In this document: positions 1-8,645 of the stretch, one piece after another
How the letters are laid out: each line of letters opens with the position of its first letter
How positions within the stretch are numbered: the stretch's first letter is position 1
Assembly (NCBI RefSeq): GCF_002101315.1
Contig: NZ_CP020777.1
Span: 1,054,001 to 1,118,000, forward strand
Source: Candidatus Pelagibacter sp. RS39
GTDB lineage: Bacteria > Pseudomonadota > Alphaproteobacteria > Pelagibacterales > Pelagibacteraceae
DNA: 64,000 nt
Direction: 5' to 3'
Translations under genes and position numbers: made by a program
Notes under the pieces: model-generated
What the model was told of the DNA's origin: nothing
What the model saw: only the letters and a program-made list of their open reading frames with translations
Database searches by the model: none

Positions 1-353
1 AAGTAGAATTAAAATGTCCAAGTGAAAAAATACCTGAAAATTTAACAATAGATCTAGATGGTGTTGATATTGGAGAAAGCTTCAAAATTTCTTCAGTAAA
101 ATTAGATCCAGAAGTTGTTCCAACAATTCAAGGAAGGGATTTCGTAATAGCAACATTAGCAGCTCCAACGGTTATGAAAGAACCTGAAAAACCTGCTGAA
201 GCAGAAGCTGGAGAGGGTGAAGAAGGAGCTGAGGGTGCAACTACTGCAGCGGCCGATGGGGATAAAGCTGCTACTGAGGGTGATAAAGGAGATAAAAAAG
301 AGGGTGATGATAAAAAACCTGCTGACAAAAAACCTCCTGAAGAAAAAAAATAA
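1..353 (+). CDS. rplY: 50S ribosomal protein L25 (CTC form), 3' part only
   Basis: The 5' end lies outside the window; the frame is open from base 3 to the TAA at 351-353 and gives about 116 residues. The first ~55 residues match the C-terminal beta domain of long, CTC-type L25 (CPSEKIPENLTIDLDGVDIG, then a VVPTIQGRDFVIATL stretch). L25 binds 5S rRNA in the large ribosomal subunit. The last ~60 residues are a low-complexity tail of Glu, Lys, Asp, Ala, Gly and Pro, probably disordered. The gene is followed 30 bases later by pth and then ychF, a common bacterial rplY-pth-ychF order that supports the call. Confidence 0.88.
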   Translation, partial: VELKCPSEKIPENLTIDLDGVDIGESFKISSVKLDPEVVPTIQGRDFVIATLAAPTVMKEPEKPAEAEAGEGEEGAEGATTAAADGDKAATEGDKGDKKEGDDKKPADKKPPEEKK

Positions 354-383
354 TCAACTAAATTGAAAATTAATCAATAGATC

Positions 384-944
384 ATGCTTTTATTTGTAGG
401 ATTGGGTAATCCAACACCAGACAGTGAAAATAATCGACATAATGTTGGGTTTAAAATTATAGACGCAATAAACAAAAAATTTAGTTTATCAAAACAAAAA
501 CCAAAATTTAAAGGCCTATTAACCACTGGCAATATAGGAAATGTTAAAGTTTATGCCATCAAACCTTTGACCTTTATGAATAATTCAGGAATTTGTATTA
601 GAGAGCTTATTGAATATTTTAAAATTGATGCTCAAGATGTAATAGTTTTTCATGATGATCTAGATGTGGAATTTGGAAAAATTAAAGCTAAATTTGGAGG
701 ATCAAGCGCAGGACACAATGGAATTGCATCGATTGATAAGTTTATCGGCAAAGATTATTCTAGAGTTAGAATAGGTATAGGTAAACCCAAAGGAAACATC
801 GAGGTTTCAGATTATGTTTTACAAAATTTTGACGAAGATGAGTCATTAGGTATTGAAAAAATATCAAACCATATAAATGACTCAATTTCTTTTCTTGTTG
901 AAAAAAAATTAGATCTTTTTTCTAGTACAGTAAATAATAAATAA
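384..944 (+). CDS. pth: peptidyl-tRNA hydrolase
   Basis: 186 residues, normal for bacterial Pth, which releases tRNA from prematurely dropped peptidyl-tRNA in the cytoplasm. Visible hallmarks are the N-terminal GLGNP motif, the RHNVGF segment carrying the catalytic His, FMNNSG, HDDLDVEFGKIKAKFGGS and GHNGIASI. It starts 30 bases after rplY, and its TAA overlaps the ATG of ychF by one base (TAATG), so the two are likely translationally coupled. No unusual features. Confidence 0.97.
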   Translation: MLLFVGLGNPTPDSENNRHNVGFKIIDAINKKFSLSKQKPKFKGLLTTGNIGNVKVYAIKPLTFMNNSGICIRELIEYFKIDAQDVIVFHDDLDVEFGKIKAKFGGSSAGHNGIASIDKFIGKDYSRVRIGIGKPKGNIEVSDYVLQNFDEDESLGIEKISNHINDSISFLVEKKLDLFSSTVNNK

Positions 945-2017
945 TGAGTTTCAAGTGTGGGATCGTTGGTTTGCCAAATGTGGGTAAATCTACTCTCTTC
1001 AATGCATTAACTAATTCCAATAAAGCTCAAGCAGCTAACTTTCCATTTTGTACAATTGATCCAAATATTGGAGTAGTTAGTGTGCCTGATTATCGATTAG
1101 AAAATTTAGCCAAAATTTCTAAATCAAAAAAAATTATACCTACTACTATTTCTTTTGTTGACATAGCTGGTCTTGTAAAGGGTGCATCTAAAGGTGAAGG
1201 TTTGGGAAATAAATTTTTATCTCATATCAGAGAAGTAGACGCTGTAATACATATGATTAGATGTTTTGACTCTAGTGATATTCAAAATGTAAATCCTACA
1301 GTTGACCCTGTTAGAGATCTTGAAATAATTGAGACAGAAATGAAACTTGCAGATTTAGAGTCCATTCAAAAAAGACTTGAAAAAAATAACAAAAAAAATA
1401 TTGATGAGGATCAAATTAAAATTCTTCAAAGTTGTTTAGATTTAATTAATAATGATCAAGATTTAACAAGTTTAAAATCAGAATTTAGCAAAAAACAACT
1501 AAATTTAAGTGGTTTATTGTCTTTGAAGCCTAAAATATTTGTTTGTAATGTTGATGAGAAAAGTGTCCAAAATGGAAACGGTTACACTAAATCATTCTTA
1601 GAAAAATTTGGTTTAGAAAACACTTTGATTGTATCAGCTGATATTGAAAATCAAATCAATGAATTAGATAGTGAAGAAAGAAAAAACTATATGGAAATGA
1701 TTGGTTTAAAGGACACTGGCTTGGATATGTTGATACAAAAAGGTTATAAGATTTTAGAATTAGACACTTTTTTTACCTCAGGCCCTGAGGAAACAAGAGC
1801 CTGGACTATTCAGAAAAATTGTTTAGCTCCAAAAGCTGCTGGTGAAATACATACTGATTTTGAAAAAGGATTTATTAGAGCTGAGACTATTTCTTATAAT
1901 GATTTTGTTGAAAATGATGGATGGGTAAATTCTAAAACAAATGGAAAAATGAGATTGGAAGGTAAAGACTATATTGTTAAAGACGGTGATGTTTTAAACT
2001 TTCGTTTCAATACGTGA
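944..2017 (+). CDS. ychF: YchF/OLA1-type ATPase
   Basis: 357 residues, close to the usual ~363. A P-loop (GLPNVGKSTLFNALTN) begins near residue 9, the switch region reads DIAGLVKGASKGEGLGNKFL, and the C-terminal TGS domain contains EKGFIRAETISYNDF. YchF is an Obg-family P-loop NTPase that prefers ATP, binds ribosomes and is linked to the oxidative stress response. The start overlaps the pth stop by one base. The last 24 bases overlap the convergent petC gene, so the two mRNAs share a complementary 3' end. Confidence 0.96.
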   Translation: MSFKCGIVGLPNVGKSTLFNALTNSNKAQAANFPFCTIDPNIGVVSVPDYRLENLAKISKSKKIIPTTISFVDIAGLVKGASKGEGLGNKFLSHIREVDAVIHMIRCFDSSDIQNVNPTVDPVRDLEIIETEMKLADLESIQKRLEKNNKKNIDEDQIKILQSCLDLINNDQDLTSLKSEFSKKQLNLSGLLSLKPKIFVCNVDEKSVQNGNGYTKSFLEKFGLENTLIVSADIENQINELDSEERKNYMEMIGLKDTGLDMLIQKGYKILELDTFFTSGPEETRAWTIQKNCLAPKAAGEIHTDFEKGFIRAETISYNDFVENDGWVNSKTNGKMRLEGKDYIVKDGDVLNFRFNT

Positions 2018-2773
2018 CCAGATTCTCTTCATACTGAAATAAACTAAAACTGTTAATATAATTAAGTAAACTATTGCTTTAAAACCCATTTTATGACGTG
2101 TCTCTAAATGAGGTTCTGCAGTCCACATTAAAAAAGTTGTAACATCTTTTGCCATTTGTTCCACAGAGGCATTCGTACCATCTGAGTATTCTACCAAACC
2201 ATCAGAAAGTTGATTGGACATTTTAATCTTATTTCCATACATGTATTTATTGTAATAAACACCATCATCTAAAGTCACTCCAGCTGGCGGATCCTCATAT
2301 CCTTGAAGGAGTGAATAGATATAATCAACTCCACCTCCTCTAGCTTTTACTAAAACAGTCATATCAGGTGGATATGCACCACCATTTGCTGCTTGAGCGG
2401 CTTTTTCATTTTCGTAAGGCATTACAAATTTATCTGACAACCTTCCTGGTCTCATAAACATTTCACCATCCGCATTTGGTCCATCTTTTACCTCGAAAGA
2501 TGCTGCAATGGCTTTTGCTTGTTCCACTGAAAACTCAGGCCCACCCTCTTCTACTAGGTTTCTATAACTCAAATATTTCATAGAATGGCATGACGAACAT
2601 ACTTCTTGATAAACTTGATATCCTCTTTGAAGTGAGGCTCTGTCAAATTTTCCAAAAGGACCTTTAAAACTCCAATCTGTTTTCAAATATTCAACTTTTT
2701 CAGCTGCATTAGAATTAAATTGAAATCCAAGTAATAGTGCTATTAAAAACGATAATCTAAAAAAATTTTTCAC
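1994..2773 (-). CDS. petC: cytochrome c1 of the bc1 complex
   Basis: 259 residues. An N-terminal signal peptide (about residues 1-23, ending SNAA) exports the protein; the heme c site CSSCH is at about residues 59-63; a [11 protein letters not shown] segment fits the Met axial ligand region; a single C-terminal membrane helix ([13 protein letters not shown]) anchors it with the soluble domain in the periplasm. It passes electrons from the Rieske protein to soluble cytochrome c. Translation appears to begin at a GTG that overlaps the cytochrome b stop (GTGA), placing it last in petA-petB-petC. Its 3' end overlaps ychF by 24 bases in the opposite direction. Confidence 0.96.
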   Translation of the reverse strand: MKNFFRLSFLIALLLGFQFNSNAAEKVEYLKTDWSFKGPFGKFDRASLQRGYQVYQEVCSSCHSMKYLSYRNLVEEGGPEFSVEQAKAIAASFEVKDGPNADGEMFMRPGRLSDKFVMPYENEKAAQAANGGAYPPDMTVLVKARGGGVDYIYSLLQGYEDPPAGVTLDDGVYYNKYMYGNKIKMSNQLSDGLVEYSDGTNASVEQMAKDVTTFLMWTAEPHLETRHKMGFKAIVYLIILTVLVYFSMKRIWSRIETKV

Positions 2774-4035
2774 TGATCTTTAAAAGTATCCTTTTTTTTC
2801 ACCGCAGCAAGATTTGGTGATCCACCTAAAATAGGTTCGGTAATACTCAAAGGAACGGGTGTGGTTCTTTCCTTAAATCCTAAAATTGGTAGCACAACTA
2901 AAAAATGAAGGAAGTAATATGCTGTAGCAACCCTTGCGATTAACAAGTAAAGCCCCTCTGCTGGCATAGCTCCAACGTATCCTAAAATTAAAACATCAGC
3001 TACTAAGATCCAATAAAACTGTTTATACAAAGGTCTAAAAACTGCAGATCTAATTTTTGATGTATCTAACCAAGGTAATGCAGCTAATATCAGAATAGCA
3101 GACAACATCGCTATAACTCCTAAAAGTTTATCTGGGACTGATCTCAAAATTGCATAAAAAGGTAAAAGATACCACTCTGGAACAATGTGAGCTGGTGTTA
3201 CAAGAGGATTAGCTTCAATGTAATTGTCAGCATGACCTAAAATATTTGGTGTATAGAAAACAAAAAAAGCAAAAACAATCATAAACATCAACAACGCAAA
3301 ACCATCTTTAATAACTATGTATGGATGAAATGGAACTGTGTCTTTTGATGGTTTTTTTATATCAATACCAATTGGATTATTATTTCCAGGAACGTGAAGA
3401 GCCCAAATATGTAAAACGACTAAACCTAAAATTAAAAAAGGAATTAAGTAGTGTAGAGTGAAAAATCTTGTAAGTGTTGGGTTATCTACTGAATATCCTC
3501 CCCATAACCATGTTACTATTCCCTCACCTACCAAAGGAATTGCACTAAATAAATTTGTAATAACTGTAGCTCCCCAAAAACTCATTTGTCCCCATGGCAA
3601 AACATAGCCTAAGAAAGCAGCTGCCATCATAAGAAGATAAATGATTATACCAATAATCCATATAATTTCTCTCGGTGATTTATATGAGCCGTAAAACAAA
3701 GATCTGAATATGTGAATGTATACTGCTAAGAAAAACATTGAAGCACCATTTGCATGTATATATCTTATCAACCATCCGTAGTTTACATCTCTCATTATAT
3801 GTTCGACACTTTGGAACGCCATATCAGCATGTGCAATATAATGCATTGCTAAAACTAATCCGGTTACAATTTGAGTAATTAAACAAAAGGTAAGAATTCC
3901 ACCAAAAGTCCACCAATAATTCAAATTTTTTGGTGTTGGGTAATCTGTTAAATGATTTGCTAAAGTTAAAAGAGGTAACCTATCGTTAAACCATTTTCCA
4001 ACTTTTGATTTTGGTGTGTATTCGTGTTCACTCAT
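2770..4035 (-). CDS. petB: cytochrome b of the bc1 complex
   Basis: 421 residues with about eight hydrophobic helices. Conserved features include the heme-ligating His region around [20 protein letters not shown], the [21 protein letters not shown] loop region, and the [14 protein letters not shown] (PEWY) segment that forms the quinol oxidation site. Inner-membrane subunit that oxidises ubiquinol and recycles electrons through two b hemes. It lies six bases after petA and its stop overlaps the GTG start of petC. Alphaproteobacterial type, with b in one piece and not fused to c1. Confidence 0.97.
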   Translation of the reverse strand: MSEHEYTPKSKVGKWFNDRLPLLTLANHLTDYPTPKNLNYWWTFGGILTFCLITQIVTGLVLAMHYIAHADMAFQSVEHIMRDVNYGWLIRYIHANGASMFFLAVYIHIFRSLFYGSYKSPREIIWIIGIIIYLLMMAAAFLGYVLPWGQMSFWGATVITNLFSAIPLVGEGIVTWLWGGYSVDNPTLTRFFTLHYLIPFLILGLVVLHIWALHVPGNNNPIGIDIKKPSKDTVPFHPYIVIKDGFALLMFMIVFAFFVFYTPNILGHADNYIEANPLVTPAHIVPEWYLLPFYAILRSVPDKLLGVIAMLSAILILAALPWLDTSKIRSAVFRPLYKQFYWILVADVLILGYVGAMPAEGLYLLIARVATAYYFLHFLVVLPILGFKERTTPVPLSITEPILGGSPNLAAVKKKDTFKDQ

Positions 4036-4041
4036 AAAAAA

Positions 4042-4548
4042 TTATCCAATCTTAATTGTGTTAGCATCAACAAATTTATATTCAGGGATTTCCATATTTG
4101 TTGGGGCTGGACCTTTTCTAATTCTTCCTGAAGTATCATAATGAGAACCATGACATGGGCAGAACCATCCATTGTAATCTCCTTTTTGATCTAAAGGCAC
4201 ACAACCTAAGTGCGTACATACTCCGAGCATAACAAGCCACTCTGGATCTTTTGCACGATCTTCATCTTTTTCTGGATGCTTTAAATCTTCCATCTTGACA
4301 GCTTTAGCCTCTGCTATTTCTTCTTGTGTTCTTCTTCTGATAAAAACTGGTTTTCCTCTCCACAGTACAGTAATAGTTTTTCCAGGATCAACTGCACTTA
4401 CATCAACTTCAGTACTCGCTAGTGCTTTTACCGAAGCATCTGGGTTCATTTGATCTATCATAGGCCAAATCACTGCACCTGCTCCCACAGCTCCCACTGC
4501 ATAAGTAGCTGTAAATAAAAAATCTCTTCTTTTAGTTTTCTTTTCCAC
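4042..4548 (-). CDS. petA: Rieske iron-sulfur subunit of the bc1 complex
   Basis: 168 residues. The N-terminus has a twin-arginine-like signal/anchor ([19 protein letters not shown]), consistent with Tat export of a prefolded Fe-S protein that remains membrane-anchored. The two cluster-binding boxes are CTHLGC and CPCHGSHYD, giving the Cys and His ligands of the [2Fe-2S] cluster. It heads the petA-petB-petC operon. A 91-base spacer separates it from the divergent trmL, so promoters for both genes must lie there, though I could not pick out convincing -35/-10 boxes. Confidence 0.97.
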   Translation of the reverse strand: MEKKTKRRDFLFTATYAVGAVGAGAVIWPMIDQMNPDASVKALASTEVDVSAVDPGKTITVLWRGKPVFIRRRTQEEIAEAKAVKMEDLKHPEKDEDRAKDPEWLVMLGVCTHLGCVPLDQKGDYNGWFCPCHGSHYDTSGRIRKGPAPTNMEIPEYKFVDANTIKIG

Positions 4549-4639
4549 TATCTATAGGTTTTAATAATTCTATATGTTGATTTAGGTAGTTAATATATGA
4601 TTACATATAATAAAAAAGTATTATTTTTCTACTGATAGA

Positions 4640-5113
4640 ATGACACATAATCTAATTAATGATGGGCCAAAAATTGCACTATTTGAACCTGATATTCCTC
4701 AAAATACTGCTGCCATCATAAGAACTTGTGCCTGTTTAGGGGCGAAATTAGAAATAATCGAGCCTTGTGGTTTTTTATTAAATGATAAAAGATTTAAAAG
4801 GGTTGTGATGGATTATATGGATGAAAAAGAGATTAGATATTATGAGAGCTCAGATCAATTTTTTGATGAAAAACAGAGTCAAAGAATTATACTCATGACA
4901 ACAAAAGCCTCTAGCTCATATACACAATTTAAGTTTAAAAAAAATGATACAATTTTATTTGGAAGAGAAAGTGCAGGAGTGCCTGAATATGTGCATAAAA
5001 TGATAAATAATAGGTTAAAAATTCCAATGAGAAATAATAAGCGTTCTCTTAATATTTCTTCTTCTGTTGCAATAGTATTGGCTGAGTGCTTAAAACAAAA
5101 TGAATTAATTTAA
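4640..5113 (+). CDS. trmL: tRNA (cytidine/uridine-34-2'-O)-methyltransferase
   Basis: 157 residues, the single-domain SPOUT methyltransferase size of TrmL. Motifs seen: FEPDIPQNTAAIIRTCACLG near the N-terminus, LFGRESAGVPEYV, and the trefoil-knot SAM-binding segment RSLNISSSVAIVLAE near the C-terminus. It 2'-O-methylates the wobble nucleotide of tRNA-Leu isoacceptors. It opens the plus-strand trmL-hemF-greA run; hemF begins on the base after its stop codon. Confidence 0.94.
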   Translation: MTHNLINDGPKIALFEPDIPQNTAAIIRTCACLGAKLEIIEPCGFLLNDKRFKRVVMDYMDEKEIRYYESSDQFFDEKQSQRIILMTTKASSSYTQFKFKKNDTILFGRESAGVPEYVHKMINNRLKIPMRNNKRSLNISSSVAIVLAECLKQNELI

Positions 5114-5941
5114 ATGGATCTAGAAATAAAACAAAAATTAACAAGTAATTGGTTTAAATCTTTGCAGGAAATGTTTTGTAAAACTATTGGTGATTTTGAA
5201 AAAAACAAGATCAGTTTCAAGTCGACTACATGGAGAAGAAATTTAAAAAAAGATGAAGGTGGTGGTGAATATAGAATTTTAAAAGATGGAAAAGTTTTTG
5301 ATAAAGTGGGTGTTAATTTTTCAAAAGTTTATGGAAAATTTCCAAAAAAATTTCAACAAAATATACCAGGTGCTCAAAAAGATCCTAGGTTCTGGGCATC
5401 GGGTATATCTGTAGTAATGCATATGAAAAACCCTTTAATTCCCGCGATGCATTTTAACACTAGATATATTTGTACGACTTTTGATTGGTTCGGTGGAGGT
5501 ATTGATGTTACGCCTTCAAAAAAAGATAACAAAGAAAAAGAGGTGTTTCATAAAATACTTAGGGATATGTGTAATCGACATGACAAAAATTATTATAAGA
5601 AATATAAAAAGTGGTGTGATGAATATTTTTATCTACCTCATAGAAAAGAACCTCGTGGAATAGGTGGTATTTTTTTTGATTATAAAAAAGATAATTTTGA
5701 AAAAAATTTTAAATTTGTCAGAGATGTTGGTGTTACTTTTGAGTCTATTTTTCAAAAAATTATAAGTAAAAAAATTAAAAAAAAATGGACTTCTAAAGAT
5801 AAAGAAAATCAATATATTAAAAGAGGAAGATATGCAGAATTTAATTTACTGTATGACAGAGGCACAAAATTTGGATTACAAACAGGTGGTAATGTTGAGG
5901 GAATATTAATGTCATTACCTCCTCATGCAAAATGGAAATAA
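5114..5941 (+). CDS. hemF: oxygen-dependent coproporphyrinogen III oxidase
   Basis: 275 residues, slightly shorter than E. coli HemF (~299). It has the conserved [22 protein letters not shown] block, [25 protein letters not shown] and the C-terminal [23 protein letters not shown] and LPPHAKW segments. It oxidatively decarboxylates two propionates of coproporphyrinogen III to give protoporphyrinogen IX, using O2, in cytoplasmic heme synthesis. This fits an obligately aerobic organism that also needs heme for the bc1 complex and aa3 oxidase encoded nearby. The protein ends just after PPHAKW, so the usual C-terminal extension is missing. Confidence 0.96.
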   Translation: MDLEIKQKLTSNWFKSLQEMFCKTIGDFEKNKISFKSTTWRRNLKKDEGGGEYRILKDGKVFDKVGVNFSKVYGKFPKKFQQNIPGAQKDPRFWASGISVVMHMKNPLIPAMHFNTRYICTTFDWFGGGIDVTPSKKDNKEKEVFHKILRDMCNRHDKNYYKKYKKWCDEYFYLPHRKEPRGIGGIFFDYKKDNFEKNFKFVRDVGVTFESIFQKIISKKIKKKWTSKDKENQYIKRGRYAEFNLLYDRGTKFGLQTGGNVEGILMSLPPHAKWK

Positions 5942-5942
5942 A

Positions 5943-6419
5943 ATGGATAAAGAACCAATCACTCTAAATGGATTAAATAAATTGAAAGAAGAACTAATTT
6001 TTTTAAAAGAAAAAAAAAGACCTGAAATAGTTGCTGCAATTGCTGAAGCAAGATCTCACGGAGACTTAAAAGAAAATGCTGAGTATCATGCAGCAAAAGA
6101 GGAACAGTCTCACAACGAAGGCAGAATAACAGAAATAAATGATATTATAGCAAGAGCAAACGTTATTGATGTTACTAAAATTAATAATGATGGCAAAGTG
6201 ATTTTTGGTGCCACTGTATTTCTAGAAAATTTAGATACTGGTGAAAAGATAGATTACAAAATAGTTGGAAGAGATGAGGCAGACTTAAAAAAAAAATTAT
6301 TATATTTTCAATCACCAATAGGTAAAGGTCTTATTGGAAAAAATAAAAAAGATCTTGTGGAGATAAATACTCCCGCTGGAGTAAAAAACTTTGAAATTAA
6401 AGACGTCAAATATCTTTAA
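5943..6419 (+). CDS. greA: transcription elongation factor GreA
   Basis: 158 residues from the ATG at 5943 ([10 protein letters not shown]), the usual GreA length. An upstream in-frame ATG at 5925 would add six residues inside hemF and is less likely. The N-terminal coiled coil ([40 protein letters not shown]) carries the acidic tip that enters the RNA polymerase secondary channel; a C-terminal FKBP-like domain follows. GreA stimulates cleavage of backtracked transcripts. It starts one base after the hemF stop and overlaps the convergent CCA enzyme gene by four bases. Confidence 0.97.
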   Translation: MDKEPITLNGLNKLKEELIFLKEKKRPEIVAAIAEARSHGDLKENAEYHAAKEEQSHNEGRITEINDIIARANVIDVTKINNDGKVIFGATVFLENLDTGEKIDYKIVGRDEADLKKKLLYFQSPIGKGLIGKNKKDLVEINTPAGVKNFEIKDVKYL

Positions 6420-7690
6420 CCTTTAACAATATTATCGATTTGTTTTTCAGTAATTTCAAAATTATTTCTTACCCACTCTTCCTCAATTAATTTAAGCATA
6501 CTTCCCAATTGTCTTCCCTCTGGTATTTTGTATCTTGTCATTAATAAATCAGCTCCAACAGGCAAACTTGGTGTAATCTTATTTTTATAAAGTTCTAATA
6601 AACTTAACATTTTCTTATCTAATTTCTTTGATTTTATAATTTTAAAATTTAAAATATCTAACACTGCTTGTCTGCCATTATAGTATAAAACTTTATTTAA
6701 GTTGGCTTCATTTAAAGTTTTTATCCCTTCCTTTTCATTATAAAAATTATTAATAGCATAAGCTCTTTTTTGATCTTTTTTTGAAATATTATATTTGTAT
6801 AAGAAATATTCTAAATTATCTGTCCCATCTATTATCATTAAAAATAAAATAAATATAAAATCCAATTCAACAAAAAATTCTTTCTTAACTTTGATTGAAT
6901 TAATAACACTTTTGATATTCTTTAGCTCTGGAAAAATCAGTAATATTAATTCGATGCTGAATTTATCTTTTGATAATTTTTCTAATTGATTTGATTTTAA
7001 TATTTTTTTAAGCTCATCTAATAATCTCTCTTTAGATATTATAGAAATACCACTTATATTGATTTTTATTGTTTTAATTATTTCTTGTTTGTGAGGTTGT
7101 TTTGAATAATTCAAAAAAAATCTTAAGTATCTTAATATCCTCAAATAATCTTCTTTAATTCTTTTTTCAGGATCACCAATAAAGTTAACCTGCCCCATTT
7201 CAATATCTTTTTTTCCATTATGAGGATCGAATATATTTCCATCTAAATCAGCATAAATAGAGTTAATAGTAAAATCCCTTCTCGCAGCATCTTTTTTCCA
7301 ATCTTTTGAGAATTTTACCTTTGCGTGTCTACCATCTGTAAAAATATCTTCTCTTAGAGATGTTATCTCAAACTTATGATCATCTAGAATTGCTGTAATT
7401 GTTCCATGCTCAATTCCAGACTCATAAAAATTTATTTTATTTTTTTTTAAGATTTCGGAGACTTCTATCGGATTTAAATTTGTTGCTAAATCTATGTCAT
7501 CAACTTTCTCATTATTAAATATTTTTCTCAAACAACCTCCAACATACCTAATCTCACTTTCAGATGAGTGAGAATTAATAACCTCAAAAATTTTTTTCAC
7601 AGGCGTTGTTATTGAAAGTTTTTTGATATTATTCTTAAATGAGTAAAGGTTTTTTGAGCTCGAGAAAATTTTATTAAAAAAGTTTTTCAT
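6416..7690 (-). CDS. cca: CCA-adding enzyme / poly(A) polymerase family nucleotidyltransferase
   Basis: 424 residues, class II tRNA nucleotidyltransferase type. The N-terminal catalytic head has VGGCLRKI followed by the DIDLAT metal-binding DxD (about residues 63-68) and [19 protein letters not shown] and [10 protein letters not shown] motifs. A helical neck contains [16 protein letters not shown]. It adds or repairs the 3' CCA of tRNAs in the cytoplasm; alphaproteobacterial members are often annotated as poly(A) polymerase/CCA enzyme, so the exact activity is inferred. It lies three bases downstream of a tRNA-Gln gene on the same strand. Confidence 0.93.
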   Translation of the reverse strand: MKNFFNKIFSSSKNLYSFKNNIKKLSITTPVKKIFEVINSHSSESEIRYVGGCLRKIFNNEKVDDIDLATNLNPIEVSEILKKNKINFYESGIEHGTITAILDDHKFEITSLREDIFTDGRHAKVKFSKDWKKDAARRDFTINSIYADLDGNIFDPHNGKKDIEMGQVNFIGDPEKRIKEDYLRILRYLRFFLNYSKQPHKQEIIKTIKINISGISIISKERLLDELKKILKSNQLEKLSKDKFSIELILLIFPELKNIKSVINSIKVKKEFFVELDFIFILFLMIIDGTDNLEYFLYKYNISKKDQKRAYAINNFYNEKEGIKTLNEANLNKVLYYNGRQAVLDILNFKIIKSKKLDKKMLSLLELYKNKITPSLPVGADLLMTRYKIPEGRQLGSMLKLIEEEWVRNNFEITEKQIDNIVKG

Positions 7691-7693
7691 ATT

Positions 7694-7767
7694 TGGCTGG
7701 GGCGCTAGGATTCGAACCTAGGATGCAGGTACCAAAAACCCGTGCCTTACCGCTTGGCTACGCCCCA
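7694..7767 (-). tRNA. tRNA-Gln (anticodon TTG)
   Basis: Read on the minus strand, the 74-nt sequence folds as a cloverleaf. The acceptor stem TGGGGCG pairs with CGCCCCA; the D arm contains GCCAAGCGGTAAGGC; the anticodon stem CGGGT/ACCTG (one G-T pair) holds the loop TTTTGGT, giving anticodon TTG; the T arm is CCTAGGTTCGAATCCTAG. The 3' CCA is encoded, after discriminator G. The loop and D arm closely resemble E. coli tRNA-Gln. It sits between ispE and the CCA-adding enzyme, on the same strand as both. Confidence 0.96.
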
Positions 7768-7798
7768 ATCTAATTTCGTATAACACAAAAAAAAGAGT

Positions 7799-8644
7799 TT
7801 ATATAGTTTTTGCAACTTTACACCAGCAATTTTTATATTTTCTACTGAATTTTTTTTTTACATCATCGCATAATTTTTTAGATTTAAAATATGCGACAAT
7901 TGCTGAACCTGATCCTGTCATTCTTACAAAACTCTTATTTGAAGATTTTTCAAGAAAATGTTTGATATTTTTTAATTTTGGAAACTTAGATAAAGAAATT
8001 GCCTCAAGAGAATTATTGAGTTTTTTCAAATTATCAAAGTTAAACATTTTCTTAGAAAGTTTATTAAATCTTGGTTTTGTGAATTTTTTAACACCTGAAT
8101 ATATCTCTTTTGTTGAACATCCAAAACTAGGTTTAACAATCAGCACATTAAATTTTTTGCAGTTTTTAAACTCTTTAATCTGATTGTTGGATTTAAGAAT
8201 TGTAAAAGTAGAATTAAGACCGAGAGCTACATCTGAACCTATTGATTTACAAATTGAAATTAATTGTCTTTTATTAGGATTTATAAATTTTTTTTTAATC
8301 AAATATTTTAATATGTTTGCAGCATTCATTGATCCGCCTCCCAATCCAGATTTTGATGGAATATATTTATTAACTTTTATCTCAAACTTAGAACTTGTAA
8401 GTAACTTTTCTTTCTCTAAAAATTTAAACAATTTTGAAATTGTGTTTTTTGGGCCGATGTTTTTTGAAAATTTTCCTTTAAATGAAATTATATGTTTTTT
8501 AGATTGAATTTTTTTAATTAAAATAACATCATGTAACGTAACAAAACCAACAACACTCTCAATTTTATGTAACTTAGAAGTTTTTCCAGTGATGTTAAGA
8601 GCTAAGTTAATTTTCGCATAAGACTTTATCCTGGAATAACTCAT
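7799..8644 (-). CDS. ispE: 4-diphosphocytidyl-2-C-methyl-D-erythritol kinase
   Basis: 281 residues, GHMP kinase family. The N-terminus SYAKINLALNITG, the glycine-rich ATP loop PSKSGLGGGSMNAANIL (about residues 91-107) and the C-terminal MTGSGSAIVAYF are diagnostic. It phosphorylates CDP-methylerythritol in the non-mevalonate (MEP) isoprenoid pathway. The pathway's last enzyme, IspH, is also in this window beside carotenoid genes. It starts one base after the stop of the upstream TPR gene, so the two are probably cotranscribed. Confidence 0.95.
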   Translation of the reverse strand: MSYSRIKSYAKINLALNITGKTSKLHKIESVVGFVTLHDVILIKKIQSKKHIISFKGKFSKNIGPKNTISKLFKFLEKEKLLTSSKFEIKVNKYIPSKSGLGGGSMNAANILKYLIKKKFINPNKRQLISICKSIGSDVALGLNSTFTILKSNNQIKEFKNCKKFNVLIVKPSFGCSTKEIYSGVKKFTKPRFNKLSKKMFNFDNLKKLNNSLEAISLSKFPKLKNIKHFLEKSSNKSFVRMTGSGSAIVAYFKSKKLCDDVKKKFSRKYKNCWCKVAKTI

Positions 8645-8645
8645 C

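Noticed and set aside
128..328. Antisense 66-codon frame rich in Ser, Pro and Ala
   Set aside because: It is the complement of the low-complexity L25 tail; composition explains the open frame.
5481..5663. Second frame inside hemF, possible frameshift
   Set aside because: The hemF frame is intact from start to stop and carries all family motifs, so this is a shadow.
7691..7800. tRNA-Gln as an integration (att) site
   Set aside because: No integrase, duplicated tRNA end or foreign-looking block lies nearby; both flanks are ordinary housekeeping genes.
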